From Lytechinus variegatus (lineage: Eukaryota; Echinodermata; Echinoidea; Temnopleuroida; Toxopneustidae): a DNA stretch of 64,000 nt. A model generated the notes under the pieces. The model was not told the DNA's origin. It saw only the letters and a program-made list of their open reading frames with translations, and ran no database searches. The stretch's first letter is position 1. Each line of letters starts with the position of its first letter. The DNA is taken from NCBI RefSeq assembly GCF_018143015.1, contig NC_054740.1, positions 12,172,640-12,236,639 of the forward strand, written 5' to 3'. The position numbers and the translations under genes were made by a program. Positions 59,801 to 64,000 of the stretch are shown here, one piece after another.

Positions 59801-62800
59801 AATGGTGAAAGTTAAAAAGAAAAAGGTTTAAGGAATAAGAAAGCTTATGTATGTTTGAAAATGAAAATGCAAAATATGCCAATCTTGAATCAGAAAATTA
59901 ACTGAGTAGAATATGGCAAGTAATTAAAACAACTCTCCCATTGTTAAATATAAATGCCAGTTATGATTTCAAATTGAGTGTGTATTAAAAAATGGAAACA
60001 ATTTGCCAAAGGATTCTGGAAGATATTGTTTTAACTGCTGAGAAAATACACATTTTACTTCTTTTTATTATGAAAGTCCTCTGTCATTTCAGGCGGCCGT
60101 TTCATAAAGCTGTTCGTAAGATAAGAGCAATTTTAAGAACGACTGGTGAACATTTCTTGTGTGCTAAATCATCGCCAATGAACAATTTTGTGTATACCAT
60201 TTACTACAAGATAAGATCACCAGTCATTCTTAAAGTCGATCTTAACTTATGAACAGCTTTATGAAACCATTGACCTTTTACGAATGGACATTCAACGAGA
60301 GCATTTTATGACCACCACCTGTTTCCAGCTGTCAAAATCGCTGTCTAACCCTTAACTTTCTCTTTACGCTGTTTTTATGACCACCACTCGGGGCGATTGT
60401 TTACACAAGCTCCTTTCGGCCAATGATCGTCACCGATTGAACAATGGCCCTCTTTCGACCAAAGACGGACATGTTTTAGCCCCGATTGCCAAAAGGGAAA
60501 GGCCCTACATTACCTAGAATGCAATGCGCAATCCGGATTTTAAGTACATGATTTTAGGCTGTCTATAATGTGCGATTTGTCGTCTGACCTTAAAAAATAA
60601 TTCCGTTAAATTTCATCAATCCTGTGGAATTTTACGCCCAAATGAAAACCAACTTCTGACCGAAGGTAAGCGCTACTATCGACATCAATATTGTCCGAAA
60701 TAAATGTATTTTTAACGTTTTCCGCACATTTCTCCATCAAATATTAACTGCATCTTTGCTTTAAATATACTGATCTGCAAGGTGATGTCAATGCATTTCA
60801 TGTGCGGTTATTTGCGATGTGCGTGAAAAATATGTTTATGCACGCCTGTTTTCTTGTTTCTGCAATCATTTTCATAGCGCTAATGTTCGCTGCTGTGTGT
60901 TGCTTTTGATAACGTGAACGAACAACATTGCAATAGGTAGGAGCAGCACATAATTGATTTCCGCTGTCCATCAGTGACAGCGTGTTTTACGACCGGTTTG
61001 ATGGGCGTCAGCTGCCAGCGCTCTGTTTATAAAAGGATTAGCGGTGATGGTCTTTGGCCCAAAGGAGGGGATCCGTTGAATGTCCATGTGTGATAGGTCC
61101 AGGATGAAACACCCACCTGGTTATAAGTAGATTATTATAAAAGTTTATGTTCAAGTATTTGAAATGAATTTCTTTGTTATCTTGTAAAACAGGATCGGGC
61201 AGCTGATTCAAATTCCAAACTTGGTGCTGATATGATCTTTACACTGTCATTTATCAGTAAGTGTAATGTACAAGTAAACACTTGTATAAAGCTGACCTTA
61301 ACATAAGGGAATAATTTACTCAAGTCAAAGCCATTTTTAGACCATATCAATAAATGAAAAATATTCCTCTTTCATAGGGCCTTTTCATACATCTTGCATC
61401 ATCACTGTAATGATGATTGCAATTCGTCTTTAAAAATCATCGGACCCTTCTCATGGAAAATTTGTACCATAATTTGTGTGAAACTTAAATGGAGTAGAAT
61501 TTGAATTCATGATTGTAAGCGTTCGTGATTTTAGTTTGGTTTCACACGTGCTTAAAATTTGTCATTAGCCTTATTTTTCACTGGAATCATCATTCAAATT
61601 ATGATTTTTTTACTGTGTGAAAGGGTGGTAAGTTTCTCCTAAGTCACACTGATTTCATTGGTTCCAAAAGATTCCTCTCAAATTAGCTGTATATTGTATC
61701 ACTCTTTAGAATAGCATTAGGTTCGATGTAAATTCACTTCCAGTCATGAAGCTGTTTTCTTCCACAATGCTGCTTACTTGCATTGTTTATTATCTTGCAA
61801 TGTTTAATGTATGTGCCCTGTAGCAGCGTAAAGTTTTAGGGAGCCAGGAATGGCATATGGGACAAAATTTCTATAAAAACTGAGTGAGCATCAAGATTCA
61901 AATTGACCTCAGAAAATAGAATCATACTTCACTCTTTTTCCTTTCTTTCTCTTTCTATCTTTTTTGTCTGTTTTAGTTGTGAAAATTTTAAGGGGTCCAT
62001 GGCCCCCTATGGCCTCCATCTTTTCACCAGCAATGCCTTAAATCTCACCCTCATGATTTGTTTTACCCTAGTTTAGTGTACAGTATAAAGTCCTTATTAA
62101 TTACCACAGCAGTAGCAATTTCTCAGACCAGATTTACAATTTTTTCTCTTTAGATTTTTGTCTCACCTGCATAGCAGAGTGAGACTATAGGCGCCGCTTT
62201 TCCGACGGCGACGGCGGCGGCGGCGTCAACATCAAATCTTAACCTGAGGTTAAGTTTTTGAAATGACATCATAACTTAGAAAGTATATGGACCTAGTTCA
62301 TGAAACTTGGCCATAAGGTTAATCAAGTATTACTGAACATCCTATTAGAGTTTCATGTCACATGACCAAGGTCAAAGGTCATTTAGGGTCAATGAACTTA
62401 GACCATGTTGGAGGAATCAACATCGAAATCTTAACCTGAGGTTAAGTTTTTGAAATGTCATCATAACTTAGAAAATATATGGACCTAGTTCATGAAACTT
62501 GGACATAAGGTTAATCAAGTATCACTGAACATCCTGCATGAGTTTCACGTCACATGACCAAGGTCAAAGGTCATTTAGGGTCAATGAACTTTGGCCGAAT
62601 TGGGGGTATCTGTTGAATTCCCATCATAACTTTGAAAGTTTATGGATCTGATTCATGAAACTTGTAAATAATAGTAACCAAGCATCACTGAACATTTTGT
62701 GCAAGTTTCAGGTCTCATGATTAAGGTCAAAGGTCATTTAGGGTCAATGAACTTTGGCCGAATTGTGGGTATCTGTTGAATTACCATCATAACTTTGAAA

Positions 62801-63870
62801 GTTTATTTATTTATTTATTAAACTTGGACATTAAAGTAATCAAGTATCACTGAACATCCTGTGCGCGTTTCAGGTCACGTGACCAAGGTCAAAGGTCAAT
62901 GAACTTTGGCCGAATTGGGTTATCTGTTGAATTACCATCATAACTTTGAAAGTTTATGGATCTGATTCATGAAACTTGTACATAAGAGTAATCAAGTATC
63001 ACTGAACATCCTGTGCGAGTTTCAGGTCACATGATCAAGGTCAAAGGTCATGTAAGGTCAATGAACTTTGGCCATGTTGGGTTTTTTTGTTGAATAACCA
63101 TCCTATCTCTGTAAGTTTATTGGTCTAGTTCATAAAAAGTGGACATAAGAGTAACCATGTATCACTAAACATCTTGTGCGAGTTAGAGTAGTTTTCAAAG
63201 TCAGCACTGCTGCTATATTGAACTGCGTGATGCAGGTGAGACGGCCAGAGGCATTCCACTTGTTATTTAATAAGTCACATTGCTATTTGCAGTCTTGTAA
63301 GATTCAACTTGCTAGAGTTTTCTGTATTATTAAATCATATCTGGATGGCTGAGAATGGGATATCACAAATATGCCATGTTGAAGGAAGTATTGCAAAAAT
63401 TGTAGATGAGTGCAATATTGGCCCATAACAACTGCAATATTTCTGGGGGCCATTTCATAAAGCTGTTCGTAAGATAACGAGCGACTTTAAGAACGACTGG
63501 TGAACCTTTCTTACGCGCTTAACCATCGCCAATGTATATACCATTTATCACAAGAAAGGATCACCAGTCATTCTTAAAGTCGTTCGTATCTTACGAACAG
63601 CTTTATGAAACACCCACCTGGTATCCCATTCAGAAAAGCCGTCCAGTATAATTATCATCACCTTTATGATCGTTACCAATTCAACCATACGATATGGCAT
63701 GCATGATATTACTATTCGCTTCTTTTTCTTCTGTATGTCACACAGTCGCATTCATCTTCAATTGGATTGGATTCATATTCGCTTATTGCCTTAGCATGAG
63801 TATGGCAGGTCGATTTGGCGCCCTCTCTGGCTTCGGAGCATCCATGGTCAAGTGGTCCATCATTGCAATG
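53871..63870 (+). CDS. NDFIP1: NDFIP1/2-like Nedd4-family-interacting protein, 5' five exons, 3' incomplete
   Basis: Spliced CDS join(53871-53897, 57571-57667, 58493-58611, 61193-61256, 63746-63870), 432 nt, 144 residues, in phase and still open at the last donor. Seen: PPSY at residues 4-7, PPPY at 52-55 and PPKY at 62-65, then a first membrane segment from about 95 (MIFTLSFIIAFIFNWIGFIF) and a second from about 126 with the conserved AGRFGALSGFGASMVKW loop. Family knowledge: NDFIP1/2 are Golgi/endosomal three-pass proteins whose cytosolic PPxY motifs bind WW domains of Nedd4-family E3 ligases and recruit them to membrane cargo. The third membrane segment and C-terminus should lie beyond base 64000. 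I cannot tell whether the gene is closer to NDFIP1 or NDFIP2; the symbol marks the family. Confidence 0.88.
54181..54366 (+). repeat. GGGAACCAC block, copy 2 (NDFIP intron 1)
   Basis: Second copy of the 46797-46965 block in the same orientation, with a roughly 40-bp insertion and internal rearrangement. Confidence 0.8.
54902..55490 (-). mobile_element. Non-LTR retrotransposon 3' end (reverse transcriptase C-terminal tail)
   Basis: The minus-strand frame ending at 55066 encodes about 135 residues. It includes KAISKAESVQRSAARYVMNN and a segment ending in RLWNGLPENV, the typical tail of jockey/CR1-like non-LTR polyproteins (QRRAARYV..YS..S...ML..L.W..L..RR; FFP..I.LWN.LP). The 3' UTR runs to a (GAA)n end at 54902-54914. 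The element is 5'-truncated near 55490, as expected for such elements. No catalytic domain remains. Confidence 0.8.
56233..56730 (+). repeat. Two-copy tandem duplication, about 290-bp period
   Basis: Units begin CCTAAAAATACAAAACG at 56233 and 56522 and share TGCCACTTTTAGACAGTTT and TTCGTCCAATTT. The copies have diverged by small indels. Confidence 0.75.
57571..57667 (+). CDS. NDFIP1: NDFIP exon 2: cytosolic linker
   Basis: The acceptor is TTTTTGTGACCAAACAG ending at 57570 and the donor AAA|GTAAGT at 57668. It is open throughout and in phase with both neighbours. It encodes ICRTERDSRAQQ, then a hydrophobic VTLTLVLP and an acidic SESEEQNQDNDQ. There is no strong family motif, so support comes from splice sites and phase. 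Confidence 0.65.
58493..58611 (+). CDS. NDFIP1: NDFIP exon 3: two PPxY motifs
   Basis: The acceptor is TTTTTTATTTTCAG ending at 58492 and the donor ACG|GTCAGT at 58612. It encodes GNENTVIEPPPYEVPSEPPP then KYTENESESK. The tandem PPPY and PPKY are expected Nedd4-type WW-domain ligands. Confidence 0.85.
60091..60267. repeat. 170-bp foldback MITE, copy 3, split by an insertion
   Basis: GGCCGTTTCATAAAGCTGTT at the left; inverse GAACAGCTTTATGAAAC at the right. The expected last bases ACCCACCTGG are found only at 61111-61120, beyond the inserted element. Confidence 0.8.
60268..61103. mobile_element. 836-bp hAT-like non-autonomous element
   Basis: Flanked by ATGAAAC at 60261-60267 and 61104-61110 (7-8 bp target duplication). 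Left end CATTGACC...ATGGACATTCAACG; right-end complement CCTGGACC...ATGGACATTCAACG. More GC-rich than its surroundings. No transposase frame. Confidence 0.75.
61193..61256 (+). CDS. NDFIP1: NDFIP exon 4: start of first membrane segment
   Basis: The acceptor is TATCTTGTAAAACAG ending at 61192 and the donor ATCA|GTAAGT at 61257. It encodes DRAADSNSKLGADMIFTLSF then I, resembling the G-DGIF-L-F sequence before the first membrane helix of vertebrate NDFIP. Confidence 0.88.
62160..63242 (+). repeat. TIR-bounded tandem repeat with five DR1 motifs
   Basis: Begins GTCTCACCTGCAT and ends with its exact inverse (63230-63242). Inside are about six diverged tandem units of 150-190 bp (CATCATAACTT...ATGAAACTTG...ATCACTGAACAT...TGACC). 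AGGTCAAAGGTCA occurs at 62369, 62561, 62724, 62886 and 63038. A (CGG)-like GC-rich stretch at 62190-62225 follows the left end. Confidence 0.85.
63446..63620. repeat. 170-bp foldback MITE, copy 4 (best preserved)
   Basis: CCATTTCATAAAGCTGTTCG at the left and CGAACAGCTTTATGAAAC at the right; arms of about 70 bp pair almost completely, including GAACGACTGGTGA/TCACCAGTCATTC. Lies 125 bp upstream of NDFIP exon 5. Confidence 0.85.
63746..63870 (+). CDS. NDFIP1: NDFIP exon 5: membrane segments 1-2
   Basis: The acceptor is TTCTGTATGTCACACAG ending at 63745 and the donor ATG|GTAATC at 63871. It encodes AFIFNWIGFIFAYCLSMSMA then GRFGALSGFGASMVKWSI. FNW-GF, AGR-GA-SGFG and KW are invariant-type NDFIP residues. 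The open frame past 63870 is intron. Confidence 0.95.
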
Positions 63871-64000
63871 GTAATCAAACAGAAGTCATTTGACTTTCAT
63901 ATTGATAATTAAATCAAACCATAGATAACCCCTCTCCTTTTTTTATGAGTGCAAATGCACTCATCCAATCCAATTATGTTTTCTTTTACATACATGTACA
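63871..64000 (+). other. NDFIP intron 5, 5' part
   Basis: Starts at donor GTAATC. The gene continues past the window. Confidence 0.7.

Larger units (their letters stand above)
58612..61192 (+). other. NDFIP intron 3
   Basis: Poly-G run at 58720, poly-C run of about 26 at 59232, an F-type arm start at 59738 (AAAGGGAAGGTCTACACC), then a MITE with an inserted TIR element at 60.1-61.1 kb. No coding potential. Confidence 0.65.
61257..63745 (+). other. NDFIP intron 4
   Basis: Unique AT-rich DNA to 62159, then the DR1-bearing repeat and a MITE. Confidence 0.65.

Noticed and set aside
62160..63242. Protein-coding gene in the GC-rich CGGCGG start of the repeat
   Set aside because: No sustained frame; the sequence is a tandem repeat bounded by inverted ends.

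Overview
This window is animal nuclear DNA: AT-rich, gene-sparse, with short spliced exons at GT/AG junctions separated by introns of up to 17 kb. About half of it is interspersed repeats. The protein families, the tRNA-derived SINEs and the repeat style suggest an invertebrate deuterostome, most likely a sea urchin. That placement is inference. Nothing in the sequence is prokaryotic, viral or plasmid-like.

Three protein-coding genes can be assembled exon by exon, and the splice phases agree at every junction. (1) Plus strand, 345-29084: the 3' nine exons (878 residues visible) of an AF4/FMR2-family gene, AFF1/AFF4-like, homologous to Drosophila lilliputian and to the scaffold of the super elongation complex. 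The 5' exons lie outside the window. (2) Minus strand, 47355-36955: a complete five-exon gene of 322 residues for a NUDT6-type Nudix hydrolase with an intact Nudix box. (3) Plus strand, 53871-63870 and continuing past the window: the first five exons (144 residues) of an NDFIP1/2-type Nedd4-family-interacting membrane protein with three PPxY motifs. AFF and NUDT6 converge (7.9 kb tail to tail). NUDT6 and NDFIP diverge (6.5 kb head to head). I see no functional link between the three beyond adjacency.

The remainder is mobile DNA. It includes tRNA-derived SINEs (about 4.2, 5.2, 12.0, 26.9 and 44.7 kb), long foldback elements of 0.4-0.9 kb (8.1, 11.6, 21.0, 24.1, 35.2, 40.4, 51.6 kb), and two piggyBac-type MITEs with TTAA targets (28.0, 32.1 kb). 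A 170-bp foldback MITE occurs four times (42.1, 45.7, 60.1, 63.4 kb). A roughly 1-kb GGCGGATCCAG-ended element studded with CpG-rich GCGAAGCGCGAGC-like blocks occurs in both orientations between 43.3 and 53.6 kb. There is also a decayed non-LTR retrotransposon tail (54.9-55.5 kb). Several insertions are nested, so interrupted and uninterrupted copies can be compared inside the window. The most notable non-genic feature is a tandem-repeat element at 62.2-63.2 kb, in NDFIP intron 4, carrying five perfect DR1 nuclear-receptor sites.
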